A DNA stretch of 64,000 nt from Deltaproteobacteria bacterium RBG_16_49_23. Lineage in GTDB: Bacteria > Desulfobacterota > BSN033 > UBA1163. The position numbers and the translations under genes were made by a program. The stretch spans positions 1-64,000 of the forward strand of contig MGQQ01000106.1 of NCBI GenBank assembly GCA_001798855.1, written 5' to 3'. The stretch's first letter is position 1. The number at the start of each line of letters is the position of its first letter. Shown here piece by piece: positions 1-9,988 of this stretch. Under the pieces are notes generated by a model. It saw only the letters and a list, made by a program, of their open reading frames with translations, did not search any database and was not told the DNA's origin.

Positions 1-3
1 GGA

Positions 4-225
4 GTGCCTGATCCAAAGTTTGGTGAGGGGATCAAGGCTGTTTGTGTCTTAAAGCCGAATGTGAGATTGTCGGAACAGGAATTGATCGATTTTGTCGCCG
101 AAAGGATCGCCCGCTATAAAAAGCCACGGTATGTCTCTTTTATCGATACTCTTCCGAGAAGGGAAGATGGCTCCATCGATCGAGAAAAGTTGAAGGCCGA
201 GCACGGCAGCCTCGGAGAAGGTTAG
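4..225 (+). CDS. C-terminal fragment of an AMP-dependent acyl-CoA synthetase (gene truncated by window start)
   Basis: Translation GEGIKAVCVLKPNVRLSEQELIDFVAERIARYKKPRYVSFIDTLPRREDGSIDREKL matches the AMP-binding C-terminal domain pattern (YKKPRYVxFIDxLPR...GSIDREKL). Confidence 0.85.
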   Translation: MPDPKFGEGIKAVCVLKPNVRLSEQELIDFVAERIARYKKPRYVSFIDTLPRREDGSIDREKLKAEHGSLGEG

Positions 226-412
226 GTGGATCAAGCGTTACACTCAACCCAAATCCCGACATAGAAATTTACCGTCCACCGTAAATCCCCGCCCCTTGCG
301 GGAGGGGACTAAGGGGAGGGGTAACCATTAGAGTGATTTATCACCCTCACCCTCTCCTTCTCCCGTTAAGGGAGAGGGGAATGATGGAGAATTCCTATCT
401 CTGTTTTTGGGC

Positions 413-1645
413 TCAATCCTTCCCTTTTATAATCTCCAGAAACATCAGGATCTGCTTTTCGACCTGTTGGGGCGCATAGCTTCTTGAATCCGTATGATCC
501 GCCTCAATGATCAGCCCGGGTCTCCCTGTCAGCCGGGTCACTTCCCGCCTCATATCGTATTGTCCCAGAGAGTAGGGTTTACAGCTTCGGTTCGAGTGCA
601 TGATAAAACCATGGGCTCCGTATCGCTCGGTCAAGTTGACCATCTTCTTGATCTTGTAATTCAAACCCTGATTGAGGTGAATGACGGCATAAGCTCTGGC
701 CAGACCCTCCAGAGGCTTTGTGAGGTCGAGGTCATCGAGCACCCAGGCCGAGGTGTAGGTATCGGCAACCAGGACGGCGCCATGAGAAGCGAGAAGCCTG
801 GAGAGATTGCGGATGTCGTACCAGATCGGGATATTATCCCAGATCAACCGGATCTCCTCACGGGCGAAGGCTCCTGTTTTTGTCTTTATCCTTTCTTCCA
901 GCTCTTTTTTGAGTTTTTTGTAATAATGGACCGCCCACCGGGTTCCCCGGAGCGTCACAATGGGAGCCATATGGATGAAGGCGTCAAAGGCGGCAATCGG
1001 AGCGGGATGGTGGCGGGAAAGATCCAGGATCTCTTTCCACAGGGAGATGGTCTCGAATGACCGGGCGGACACTTCTTCAAAACGGCGCTCTGAAAAAGGC
1101 CGTTTCAATTCTCTCTCCAGAAAGGAGATATAATCTTTCATCTGACCCTGAATGTATCTCAGGGTATGTTCGTGAATCTCATCATGGATGAAGGGAGTAT
1201 CCAGGAAGAAGAGGGGCACATGAAATGCCCGGGCTTGAATCTCATACCATTTGATCACCGTGCCGCAGATATTGTTTCCGCAAACTAAAAAGTCAGGCTT
1301 CGGAAGGCGGCCGATGGGTCCTTTTCCCGTCAAATAGGATCCGAGGTCCGTGAGAGCGTAGGAACAGAGATCATGGGAGTATCCTTTATGCTCTGCCGCT
1401 TCGCAGAGAGAAGCGGACATCCTTGAGGCTCCGCACATGGCCCCATAGTTTTCCGGATAGAAGGGAAGGGCTCCCATCGCATAGAGAGGCTCAACCGGGC
1501 CGCCACTGGTGATCCATGCCACCTTTTTACCGAACCAGGAGGGATGCTTCACCATAAAATAATAGGCCGTCATCAAACGACGGTATGCCCCTGTCGATTG
1601 AATCGGCCGGTAAGGGTTGGTATCAAACTTCTGCTCTGCCATCAT
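413..1645 (-). CDS. 2-hydroxyacyl-CoA dehydratase family subunit (HgdB / benzoyl-CoA reductase BcrB-like)
   Basis: 410 aa; AMGALPFYPENYGAMCGASRMS, DFLVCGNNICGTVIKWYE and IEADHTDSR-type motifs of the HGD-D family. Confidence 0.85.
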   Translation of the reverse strand: MMAEQKFDTNPYRPIQSTGAYRRLMTAYYFMVKHPSWFGKKVAWITSGGPVEPLYAMGALPFYPENYGAMCGASRMSASLCEAAEHKGYSHDLCSYALTDLGSYLTGKGPIGRLPKPDFLVCGNNICGTVIKWYEIQARAFHVPLFFLDTPFIHDEIHEHTLRYIQGQMKDYISFLERELKRPFSERRFEEVSARSFETISLWKEILDLSRHHPAPIAAFDAFIHMAPIVTLRGTRWAVHYYKKLKKELEERIKTKTGAFAREEIRLIWDNIPIWYDIRNLSRLLASHGAVLVADTYTSAWVLDDLDLTKPLEGLARAYAVIHLNQGLNYKIKKMVNLTERYGAHGFIMHSNRSCKPYSLGQYDMRREVTRLTGRPGLIIEADHTDSRSYAPQQVEKQILMFLEIIKGKD

Positions 1646-1751
1646 TCTCTTCCAATATCATTGCGGAATGCGGATTGTGGATTGCGGAATAAAGATACAG
1701 CAAAAAAGATATTGTTTTTAAAAATCTAATCCGCATTCCGAAATCCGAAAT

Positions 1752-2891
1752 CTAAATTGGAGAAAGCATTTCTACAAACGCCTGAATCCTGATCTTCAGT
1801 TGCCCGATCGAATAGGATGGATCTTCCACCTCCAGAAGCAATGTTGGAAACCCCTTTGATTCGAGGGAAGATTTCAGGTCCGGGTAGTCAAAGAAGTGAG
1901 TCTCACAGTATTTATAAAGGAGGAAAATGACGCCTTTCGCTCCGGATTTCTCCACCTCCGTTAAAAGAGTCTCAATATGGGCCTGGGCTCCTTTATGTTT
2001 GGTGGGACATAAAAAGTTGGTGAGGTAACGTTCAGCGAGCGCTTCTATTGGATCGATATCTTCCCGTGTCATGAGCCGAAGGAATCGAGCGCCGCTGCAT
2101 AGATCGTCAGAGACCATCTGTGCGCCTGCCTCTTCGATCATAGAAAAATAAGCGGGAGAATGGAGCATATTGCCTATAAGGTAAACAGGGACATGACCGC
2201 TTTTTCCCTCTTTATCCCGGGGTAATTCATCCAGGTATTTCGTTAAGAGTTCAACATACCGGCCACGATCCAACAGGTATCCGGCCCGGATGATACGGGC
2301 AAAGTCACTGCCGGATATCCGTCCGGGCCATTCCATCCTGAGATGATAAAGCCTTTGAACTTTTTCTCTCATTTGATTGAAGATCCGGATAGAAGCCCTC
2401 AGACCCTGCGGCGTTATCTCCCCGACATTGGCTTCAAGGAAGGTTTTGAGTCGCACGATTTCCTCTTTCAAAAAAGGAAGGGAGCGTTCCGAATTCAAAT
2501 GGGCGGGCATCATGAAGTTGAACTGGAGGGGGATCCGTTTCTGAAAAGCAAATGCCTCCGAAAGACCCTTCATTGCGTCGCAGGTGTGGGTGAAGATGAC
2601 CCCTTTCAGGAAATCGAGTTCCCCCTGGAGCAGGCTTTCCAGCGAGGATTTTACAAGATGGCAGCAACCCGGGGGGAGATGGGCGGGAGCATGAGACATC
2701 TTCACCGGGAAGCCCATCAGGCGGAAAGGTAAAGCCCCTGCTGCATGAAGGAGCTCTTCCGGAACGTAGGGGCAGAAATAACCGATGGGAACGCGATCTC
2801 CGGGAAGTTGGGAGGCCATCTCCCTGAACTCCAGAGAGGTGATGGCCTTGAATTCTTTATCCACTTCCAATAAGGATATTTCTTTACGCAT
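1752..2891 (-). CDS. 2-hydroxyacyl-CoA dehydratase family subunit (HgdB / BcrC-like)
   Basis: 379 aa; IGYFCPYVPEELLHAAGALPFRLMG, FTHTCDAMKGL, KGVIFLLYKYCETHFFDYPDLK; same family and strand as the preceding CDS. Confidence 0.85.
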   Translation of the reverse strand: MRKEISLLEVDKEFKAITSLEFREMASQLPGDRVPIGYFCPYVPEELLHAAGALPFRLMGFPVKMSHAPAHLPPGCCHLVKSSLESLLQGELDFLKGVIFTHTCDAMKGLSEAFAFQKRIPLQFNFMMPAHLNSERSLPFLKEEIVRLKTFLEANVGEITPQGLRASIRIFNQMREKVQRLYHLRMEWPGRISGSDFARIIRAGYLLDRGRYVELLTKYLDELPRDKEGKSGHVPVYLIGNMLHSPAYFSMIEEAGAQMVSDDLCSGARFLRLMTREDIDPIEALAERYLTNFLCPTKHKGAQAHIETLLTEVEKSGAKGVIFLLYKYCETHFFDYPDLKSSLESKGFPTLLLEVEDPSYSIGQLKIRIQAFVEMLSPI

Positions 2892-2969
2892 AACCGATGT
2901 TTATATTTAACTCAGATGTGAGGTTATTTCAATGTTGAAATATGATTACGGATGTAATAAGTTGTAAAC

Positions 2970-3464
2970 ATGAGAATAGTCTTTGATGCCTCAACCCTCA
3001 TCCTGCTTGCCAAGACAGGAATTCTAAGGGAAATTACAAAGGAGGTTGAGATTGTTATTCCTGATAGAGTAAAATCAGAGTGTCTTTCGAAAGAAGGGAC
3101 GGATGCTTTGTTGATTTCGATCCTTATCAAAGATAAGAGAATCGAGATAAAGAAGGTCGAAAATGTGGATGCGATTAAGAAGATTCAGAGGGACTTTAAA
3201 ATAGGGGCCGGAGAGGCGGAGGCACTTTGGCTGGCGAGAAGATTTGATTGTCCATTAGCTGTTGATAATGGTCCTACAATAAAGGCGTGCAAGGTGATCG
3301 GCCAAGAATTTACAACGGCGCTCCATTTTCTCATGAACCTTGTTTCGAAAAATAGATTAGATCTCCCGATGGCTATGGCCAAGCTTGAAAAACTGTCCGG
3401 TTATGGCAGGTATAGCAAGAGGATTATCGAGGATGCTGTGAGACGTCTGAAAGGAGGAAACTGA
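2970..3464 (+). CDS. PIN-like nuclease toxin (DUF3368-type)
   Basis: MRIVFDASTLILLAKTGILREI N-terminus with PIN acidic residues (FDAST, GAGEAEALWLA, AVDNG); stop overlaps next start (TGATG). Confidence 0.75.
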   Translation: MRIVFDASTLILLAKTGILREITKEVEIVIPDRVKSECLSKEGTDALLISILIKDKRIEIKKVENVDAIKKIQRDFKIGAGEAEALWLARRFDCPLAVDNGPTIKACKVIGQEFTTALHFLMNLVSKNRLDLPMAMAKLEKLSGYGRYSKRIIEDAVRRLKGGN

Positions 3465-3787
3465 TGGGAGTGGTTAGTTTGCGTTTAAAGGAAAGGGAGT
3501 TGAAGAGGCTTGATGAACTTTCAAAGCTTGAGCGAAAGGATCGATCGGCAATGGCCCGTGAGCTTCTTGAATACGGTTGGGAGTTTCTTATGCTCCGACA
3601 CTACAAAACGGGTAAGCTTTCGCTGGAAAGTTTGGCAAAGAAGCTTGATCTTTCGATAAGTGAGACGATCGACCTTCTTGCAGAGCTCGGTATCGAATCT
3701 CCAATTGAGTTTGAAGACTACCTCAAAGGATTTGAGGCGTTCAAAGAATTGGAAACGGAAATGAGTCCAAGTCTAAAGAAAACGTGA
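3464..3787 (+). CDS. Ribbon-helix-helix/UPF0175-like antitoxin
   Basis: VSLRLKERELKRLDELSKLERKDRSAMARELLEYGW is RHH-like, followed by a UPF0175-like LAKKLDLSISETIDLLAELGI; translationally coupled to the PIN-like gene. Confidence 0.65.
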   Translation: MGVVSLRLKERELKRLDELSKLERKDRSAMARELLEYGWEFLMLRHYKTGKLSLESLAKKLDLSISETIDLLAELGIESPIEFEDYLKGFEAFKELETEMSPSLKKT

Positions 3788-3896
3788 TGATTCCATTACA
3801 ATATTTTGACTCCCCTCATCACTCTTCAATGGATTACAGTTTGCCTTTTGTGAATTGAAAAAAGAGAGGGAATCTGTTATGTACTCCTAAAAAATC

Positions 3897-5216
3897 GTGG
3901 AGGAGAGAATGAAGATTCGGTCTCACAAAAACCTTTCGATAATAACGGTCGCAATGCTTTTTTGCTTCATGATCTTTGTTCCCGAGGGTTTCAGCAAAAC
4001 GGCTAAAAAATCGTCTCAAGCGAAGCCCTCCAGGGCTGAATCGCCTCAGTCAAAGGCTCTGCCCTCTTCGAAAGAGACTCCGGCACCATCATCCTCCAAG
4101 AATCCCCTTCAGTGCGACTCTCAATCTGCTGTCCTAATGGATGGGGTGACGGGTGATACCCTCTTCGAACAGAACCCTGATCTGAAAATCCCGCCTGCCA
4201 GTTTCGTCAAAGTCCTCACGCTCTATGTCGTCTTTGATGCCATCCGTGCCGGACAGTTGAAGATGGAGGATATGGTGACCGTGAGCGAGAAGGCATGGAA
4301 GACCCAGGGCTCGAAGATGTTCATCCATGTGGGGGACAGGGTGAAGGTGGAGGATCTAATCAAGGGGATCGCCATCGCCTCTGGAAATGATGCCTGCATC
4401 GCCATCGCTGAGCATCTGGCAGGCTCCGAGGAGGTCTTCGTCTCAAAAATGAATGAGAAGACGAAAGCTCTGGGAATGAAGAACTCACAATTTAAAAACT
4501 CCCACGGCATGCCTTCGGACGATCAATATACGACAGCCATGGACATGGCCATCCTGTCACGGCGGTATATTGAAGATCATTCGGCGGCTTTAACGATCCA
4601 TTCGACCACTGAATTCGAATACAACGGAATTAAGCAGGGGAACCGGAATATCCTTCTGCAGAAGAATATCGGCGTGGATGGTTTGAAGACAGGGCACATC
4701 GAGGAATCAGGATATCATCTCGTGGCGACCGCAAAGAGGGACGGCCAGAGGATGATCGCAGTCGTGATGGGGTGTGACAAGGTGAAGAAAAGGGCGCCCG
4801 AGGCGCAGAAATTACTGGAATATGGTTTCAAGAATTTTTCTACGGTGGAGGCAGTCAAGAAGGGGGCCCCGTTTGGACCTGTCAAAGTAAAAAGAGGAAA
4901 GTTAGACCAACTGAGCCTCACTGCTTCCGAAGACGGCAGGGTGACCGTGCCAAAAGGGAAAGAAAACCTGGCGTCCGCCATCCCCCAGTTGCCGGCCTTT
5001 GTGTCCGCTCCCATTCAGAAGGGTCAGGTTTTGGCAAAGGTTCTCGTCCAGAAAGAGGGAAAAACGATAAAAGAAGTTAACCTCTTTGCCTCATCCGATG
5101 TGCAGAAGAGCTTGATTCCTCCATGGCCGGTCCTTGTAGGAGGTCTTTTGGGACTTCTCTTCCTCGGCTTAATCGGGTTCTGGTTTTTTCGACGACCTGC
5201 CCGGAGAAAGCTCTAA
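3897..5216 (+). CDS. D-alanyl-D-alanine carboxypeptidase (DacC/DacF-type, S11); true start possibly 3909
   Basis: PASFVKVLTLYVVFDAI (SxxK), SGNDACIAIAEH (SxN), DGLKTGHI (KTG), signal peptide and C-terminal TM helix. Confidence 0.9.
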   Translation: MEERMKIRSHKNLSIITVAMLFCFMIFVPEGFSKTAKKSSQAKPSRAESPQSKALPSSKETPAPSSSKNPLQCDSQSAVLMDGVTGDTLFEQNPDLKIPPASFVKVLTLYVVFDAIRAGQLKMEDMVTVSEKAWKTQGSKMFIHVGDRVKVEDLIKGIAIASGNDACIAIAEHLAGSEEVFVSKMNEKTKALGMKNSQFKNSHGMPSDDQYTTAMDMAILSRRYIEDHSAALTIHSTTEFEYNGIKQGNRNILLQKNIGVDGLKTGHIEESGYHLVATAKRDGQRMIAVVMGCDKVKKRAPEAQKLLEYGFKNFSTVEAVKKGAPFGPVKVKRGKLDQLSLTASEDGRVTVPKGKENLASAIPQLPAFVSAPIQKGQVLAKVLVQKEGKTIKEVNLFASSDVQKSLIPPWPVLVGGLLGLLFLGLIGFWFFRRPARRKL

Positions 5217-5227
5217 AAGATGGCAAT

Positions 5228-5779
5228 ATGCTTTCAAAGCAGATTATCCAAAACGAAGTTGATATCGAGGAGTCCCTGAGCAGGATATGTCACCAGCTGC
5301 TTCAGAAACATCCCCAGTTGAAGGAGATGGTCTTGGTGGGGATCCGGTCCGGAGGAGTCTATTTAGCGCAACGCCTGAAACAGAAGATCTTTCAAAAGAG
5401 CGGAGTTGACCTTCCCGCTGGAGTCATCGACATCACCCTCTACCGCGACGACTGGACGAGATTGACCCAGACCCCCGAGGTGAAGAAGGCCGATATTCTT
5501 TTTTCGATTGAAGACAAGAATGTTCTTTTGGTTGATGATGTCCTTTTTACAGGGAGAACCATCCGGGCTGCCATCGATGCTCTATTAGACCTGGGCAGGC
5601 CTCGTAGGGTGGAATTAGCCATACTCATTGATAGGGGCCACAGGGAGTTGCCCATCCACGCCGACTATGTTGGAAAGGTTCTTGAAACCTCCAGACAGGA
5701 TTCGATCAATGTGGAACTGAAGGAGATGACCGGCGTGGATCAAGTGGTCATCGAGCACGGGAAGTATCCCAATCCCTAA
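5228..5779 (+). CDS. pyrR: Bifunctional pyrimidine operon regulator / uracil phosphoribosyltransferase
   Basis: MLSKQIIQNEVDIEESLSRICHQLL...GIRSGGVYLAQRL...DDVLFTGRTIRAAIDAL PRPP motif, ELAILIDRGHRELPIHADYVGK; ORF-track start (5123) is upstream of the likely start. Confidence 0.92.
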   Translation: MLSKQIIQNEVDIEESLSRICHQLLQKHPQLKEMVLVGIRSGGVYLAQRLKQKIFQKSGVDLPAGVIDITLYRDDWTRLTQTPEVKKADILFSIEDKNVLLVDDVLFTGRTIRAAIDALLDLGRPRRVELAILIDRGHRELPIHADYVGKVLETSRQDSINVELKEMTGVDQVVIEHGKYPNP

Positions 5780-5861
5780 TTCGGATTTCGGAATGCGGAT
5801 TTCGGAATGGAAATCAAAAATCATAAAATTCCGCATTCCGAAATCTGCAATCCGCATTTGA

Positions 5862-6689
5862 TTATTCTTTAATCGAACCATCTTCCTCTAAAATTTCACC
5901 GGAACCCAGCGCTTCCCTGACCATGGAGCAGATTCTCGCAAAGGCTTTTGTCTCTGACATGGACCGTTCGCGAGGTCGATCGAGTGGAATGGAGACAATT
6001 CTGGCGATGCGACCTGGCCGGTGGGATAGAACGACCACGCGATCCGACATGAAGCAGGCTTCGGAGATGGAATGGGTGACCATCAGGATGGTCTTTTTTG
6101 TCTTTGACCAGATGTCGAGCAAAAGCATCTGCATCGATTTACGGGTGAGATCATCGAGGGCGCCAAAGGGTTCGTCCATCAGGAGAAGAGGGGGATCGAG
6201 AGCAAGGGCCCTCACAATGGCTACCCTCTGCTGCATGCCTCCTGACAACTCTCTGGGATAGTAGGACCAGAATTTTTGATCGAGCCCCACCATTTCCAGG
6301 AGCATCTCAATCCGTTTGACCTGTTGCTCGGCAGGAAGCCTGCTTTTGGCAATTCGAAAGGGGAGAAGGCAATTTTCGAAGATGCGATACCATGGGAAGA
6401 GAGTCGATTCCTGGAAAACGATCCCGTAGCCGCGGGTCCTTCTTAACTCTTCGGGAGTCTTTCCTTCAATCGAGATTTCCCCTTCGGTAGGACCTCCTTC
6501 ATCACCGATATCTCCGAGGAGTTCGAGAAGGGTGCTCTTGCCGGAGCCTGATGGTCCGATGAGGCTGACGAATTCACCCCGGAAAACCTCCAGGGAGACT
6601 CCCCCCAGAGCCTCTACATCCCGATCCTTAAAAAACTTCTTCACATTGATCAGGCGGATAGCAATCGGAGGAGGAGTTTCTGAATTCAT
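5862..6689 (-). CDS. ABC transporter ATP-binding protein, NitT/TauT (SsuB/TauB) family
   Basis: Walker [10 protein letters not shown], signature LSGGMQQRVAIVRA, Walker B LLLMDEPFGALDDLTR. Confidence 0.93.
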   Translation of the reverse strand: MNSETPPPIAIRLINVKKFFKDRDVEALGGVSLEVFRGEFVSLIGPSGSGKSTLLELLGDIGDEGGPTEGEISIEGKTPEELRRTRGYGIVFQESTLFPWYRIFENCLLPFRIAKSRLPAEQQVKRIEMLLEMVGLDQKFWSYYPRELSGGMQQRVAIVRALALDPPLLLMDEPFGALDDLTRKSMQMLLLDIWSKTKKTILMVTHSISEACFMSDRVVVLSHRPGRIARIVSIPLDRPRERSMSETKAFARICSMVREALGSGEILEEDGSIKE

Positions 6690-6796
6690 TTCTCTCTTTT
6701 AGATCTTAAATGGATCCTAATCTATAATAAAATATTTTTTGTATCGGTAGATCTTTTTCTAAGGGTTTTATATACAGCGACTAAAATCATAGTAAA

Positions 6797-6863
6797 GGAT
6801 GTCATTCCTGCGAAAACAGGAATCCAGGAAAACACTGGATTCCGGGTCAAGCCCGGAATGACA
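6797..6863. repeat. REP/MITE-like palindrome (TCATTCCTGCGAAAACAGGAATCC...GGATTCCGGGTCAAGCCCGGAATGACA)
   Basis: Direct reading; related palindrome at 53813-53898. Confidence 0.75.
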
Positions 6864-6986
6864 AACTACATAAGACTTATGTCGTCATGCATAGCAATAG
6901 CTGTAGTCTTAAACTTCAACGAATTCTGACCCCCACCCGCACCCTCCCCCGTTAAGAGGGGGAGGGAATGATTTCTAATGTCCTCT

Positions 6987-7970
6987 TCATTTGGGTGAAG
7001 TCGTCCAAAGCGCCTTAAAGTATTCTAACAAGGTGGGATTAAAATCGGAGATTTTTTTTTGAAATTCTTTGCTCCTCACATCCACGGTCCATTGATCCCA
7101 GTCTTCTTTTTTCGGATCCATCCCCAGGACCTGCATCTCCCGGAGGGTGTGGAGAGAATATTGAATGGGATCGTCCAGGCTTTCACCGATATCGCCCACA
7201 CAGCACATCCGGGTTCCCTGGTAGCGACGGAAGGCTTTCTCAAATAATTTTCTTGTCGTGATGGAACCAGGATTGGTCACAGGAAGGTCGGTGAGAGGAA
7301 GGCCCGGGAGGTTTCCCTCCCGGGAGACCTCAAAGATACACTGGGAGAAGACGGGAATCAATTCCACCCCTTTTTCCCGGCATTCCTGATAGATTCGTTG
7401 AATGCCTTCAAGGCTTCCGCAGGCTGTAAAGATATAGACCTTTTGGGGGAGGTGATGAGCAAATCCATTTCTTAAGAAGAAAGCGATGGTTGAACCGGAG
7501 GCAATGGCCGTATCTGGTATGAGCCAGACCTCTCCCTGATGCGTTCCGATGAAGTTCTGCCCCTGGATCTTCCAGTCCTTCTTTTCCTGATCGAGAACCC
7601 TCTGGAGCTTGATAAAACCGGTGGGAAGGAGAATCCGGTCATAGGGAGGAGCGTGTCCGAAGGCTTGCTGAAGGTCGAAGGGATAGGCCCCCCTGAGGAT
7701 GAGATATTGAGCGCAGGCCTTCTTGCTGAGTTGTTCAAAGAAGAGTTCAACGAAGGATGAGGCGATATAGCGTATCCTATTGAATTTTTGCCTGCCGCTG
7801 ATTCCTCTTCCCAGAAGAAACGATTCGCCCATCTCACTCTCCACAACATAGATCAGGGGAGGGATGGCAGGATCGTTTCGGAGGTTCTTGACCTCCCATG
7901 TCCGGGCCTGGCCGATGGGCGTGATGCTGAAAGGTTTTCCTATGTCTTCAAGAAACACCCGTTTGATCAT
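6987..7970 (-). CDS. Uncharacterised protein with phosphoribosyltransferase-like core
   Basis: 327 aa; VWLIPDTAIASGSTIAFFLRNG resembles a PRPP-binding loop (DD/DTxxxSGxT); good SD (aggaga) before ATG; sits inside the ABC transporter gene set. Confidence 0.6.
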   Translation of the reverse strand: MIKRVFLEDIGKPFSITPIGQARTWEVKNLRNDPAIPPLIYVVESEMGESFLLGRGISGRQKFNRIRYIASSFVELFFEQLSKKACAQYLILRGAYPFDLQQAFGHAPPYDRILLPTGFIKLQRVLDQEKKDWKIQGQNFIGTHQGEVWLIPDTAIASGSTIAFFLRNGFAHHLPQKVYIFTACGSLEGIQRIYQECREKGVELIPVFSQCIFEVSREGNLPGLPLTDLPVTNPGSITTRKLFEKAFRRYQGTRMCCVGDIGESLDDPIQYSLHTLREMQVLGMDPKKEDWDQWTVDVRSKEFQKKISDFNPTLLEYFKALWTTSPK

Positions 7971-8072
7971 CCAATGTCTCCTGAAATTAAAATATCAGAT
8001 GCCAAAGTTCAGGTTGAGGTTAAGATTAAAATCAAGTCCTTAACCTTGACCTTAACCTAATCCTGAATTTCC

Positions 8073-9044
8073 CTATTTAGGGATGACTCCGCTTGGGAAC
8101 TTTTCCGAATAGACTTTCTTCACATCGGGCATCTTCTCCAGGAGTCCAGCCTGAAGCATATCCTTTGGGATATTCTCCCATTTTCTGGGATTGATATACC
8201 CCATGCCGTATTTCTTCGTATCTGCAGTGATCATCAGAGCCTTCATGGGGGCCACGGCATCCATTTCATGAGCGAAGTCAAGCCCCTCATTGGTCTTCTT
8301 CAAAATATCGAAGGTCTCTTTGGGGTTTTCGAGGGCCCACTGGAACCCTTTGTACCTTCCCGTCACAACAGCCTGGACCACGTCCGGATGTTTCTTGAGG
8401 ATTTCCTCTGTGGTGAAGAGAACATTGTCCATCCAGTTGATCCCCAGATCCTTGTAGTCGGTGGTATAAAAGGTCTTCCCCATCTTTTTGGTTTCCCGCT
8501 GAGCGGTGATCAATTCATTGTAGGTCATGGCAGAGGCCAGAGGCCAGGTTCCAAGCAGCCAGGGTTTAATATCCCCGCCCTGGTTCTGGATGGTAAACTG
8601 TTTCTCCCAGCCCTTTCCCACGACGCACTTTACCTTGGCATCATACCCGATCCAGATGCCAAAGTCCCCTTTGATATCCTTTGCCGATTTGATGGGATTC
8701 CAGCTGATGATCCTCATGGCGCTGTTCTGGAAATCGACACTCACGGCCACGAGGTCAATTCCTTCCTTCTCGCGCGCACGGATGATATTTTCAGGGTAGT
8801 CATTGCCAAAGGCGATATTTCCAGCCCTAACTGCGGCAACCACCTTCTGGATGGGGGAGATGCCCGGTCCTCCCTGGACCTCTTTCACCTTTGCCTTTCC
8901 ATAGAAGCCCTTGTCCACAGCCACCCAGCCGCCTGCGGACTCCATATGGATGAACCAGGCCTCATGGACGATCACCTCCTGGGCGATCGCCGTCAACGGC
9001 AGCAGAATAACCAACACCACCAGAGCGAATCCTGCGCTTTTCAT
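8073..9044 (-). CDS. ABC transporter substrate-binding protein, NitT/TauT (SsuA/THI5-like) family
   Basis: Signal peptide then EVIVHEAWFIHMESAGGWVAVDKGFYGKAKVKEVQGGPGISPIQKVVAAVRAGNIAFGND; next to ATPase and permease genes. Confidence 0.85.
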   Translation of the reverse strand: MKSAGFALVVLVILLPLTAIAQEVIVHEAWFIHMESAGGWVAVDKGFYGKAKVKEVQGGPGISPIQKVVAAVRAGNIAFGNDYPENIIRAREKEGIDLVAVSVDFQNSAMRIISWNPIKSAKDIKGDFGIWIGYDAKVKCVVGKGWEKQFTIQNQGGDIKPWLLGTWPLASAMTYNELITAQRETKKMGKTFYTTDYKDLGINWMDNVLFTTEEILKKHPDVVQAVVTGRYKGFQWALENPKETFDILKKTNEGLDFAHEMDAVAPMKALMITADTKKYGMGYINPRKWENIPKDMLQAGLLEKMPDVKKVYSEKFPSGVIPK

Positions 9045-9134
9045 ATTTTCCCTCCTCCTTTTTTAAATTGCGGAATTAAGCCCCGAAATCCATATTTTCA
9101 TTCCGCATTCCAAAATCCGAAATCCGAAATCGAA

Positions 9135-9881
9135 TCACCTCCTTTCCGAAGAGATGTGCCAGGCGATCACCCGTTTCTCGATGAGGGCGATCACTCCGAC
9201 AAAAGAGAGACCCAGCAGGGAGCAGGCGATAATGCCTGCAAAGACACGGGGAGTGTCCATGATATAGATCGCATCCACAATTAAAAAGCCCAATCCTTTA
9301 TAGGCCCCAAAGACTTCGCCCACGACTGCGCCGATAACCGCCAGGGTCCAGGCGACCTTAAAACTGGCGAATATCTGGGGAAGGGCGAAGGGAAACTGGA
9401 GATACCAGAATTTTTGCCATCGGGAGGAATGGTAGGAATCCATCCATTTCACTTCCGATGCTCCAACAGAGGCAAGGGATTTAAAGGTGGGTCCCAGGAC
9501 CGGGAAAAAGACGCAGATGACGGCCGTGATCACCTTGGACCCCATTCCGCTTCCGAAGATGATGACAATCGGCGCCGCAATCGCCACAATGGGAGTGCTA
9601 TTGAGAATGACCGCATAAGGGTAAAACATTTCCTTCAAGGGCCGGAACCAGAGAAAGAAGATCGCAGCCAGGATGGCTGAAAAAGAGCCGATGATAAACC
9701 CCAATCCTGCCTCCAGAAGGGTCATCGAAGAATGTAAGGCAAGAAGCCCGGACTTAGCAATGATATAGGAGAGGATTGTGGAAGGGGCGGGGAGAAGGAA
9801 TCTCGGGATCTCCAGCCACCTCACCAGAAGTTCCCATAAGATTAAAATACCGACAATGGAGCCAATGGAGTACCGGTTCAT
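9135..9881 (-). CDS. ABC transporter permease, NitT/TauT (SsuC/TauC) family
   Basis: 248 aa, multiple TM helices, FKVAWTLAVIGAVVGEVFGAYKGLGFLIVDA permease EAA-type region. Confidence 0.9.
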   Translation of the reverse strand: MNRYSIGSIVGILILWELLVRWLEIPRFLLPAPSTILSYIIAKSGLLALHSSMTLLEAGLGFIIGSFSAILAAIFFLWFRPLKEMFYPYAVILNSTPIVAIAAPIVIIFGSGMGSKVITAVICVFFPVLGPTFKSLASVGASEVKWMDSYHSSRWQKFWYLQFPFALPQIFASFKVAWTLAVIGAVVGEVFGAYKGLGFLIVDAIYIMDTPRVFAGIIACSLLGLSFVGVIALIEKRVIAWHISSERR

Positions 9882-9988
9882 CTTCTCAATTTCGTATTGC
9901 GGAATTCGGATTGCGGAATTTTAAACCCTAAATTAAAATTTGGAGCTGCAGGTTTGATAATCCGCATTCCGCAATCTGCAATCCGCAT

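Noticed and set aside
8268-9284. 338-aa plus-strand ORF opposite the ABC substrate-binding protein
   Set aside because: Shadow ORF: low-complexity His/Asp-rich translation typical of antisense frames; the minus-strand gene has clear homology features.
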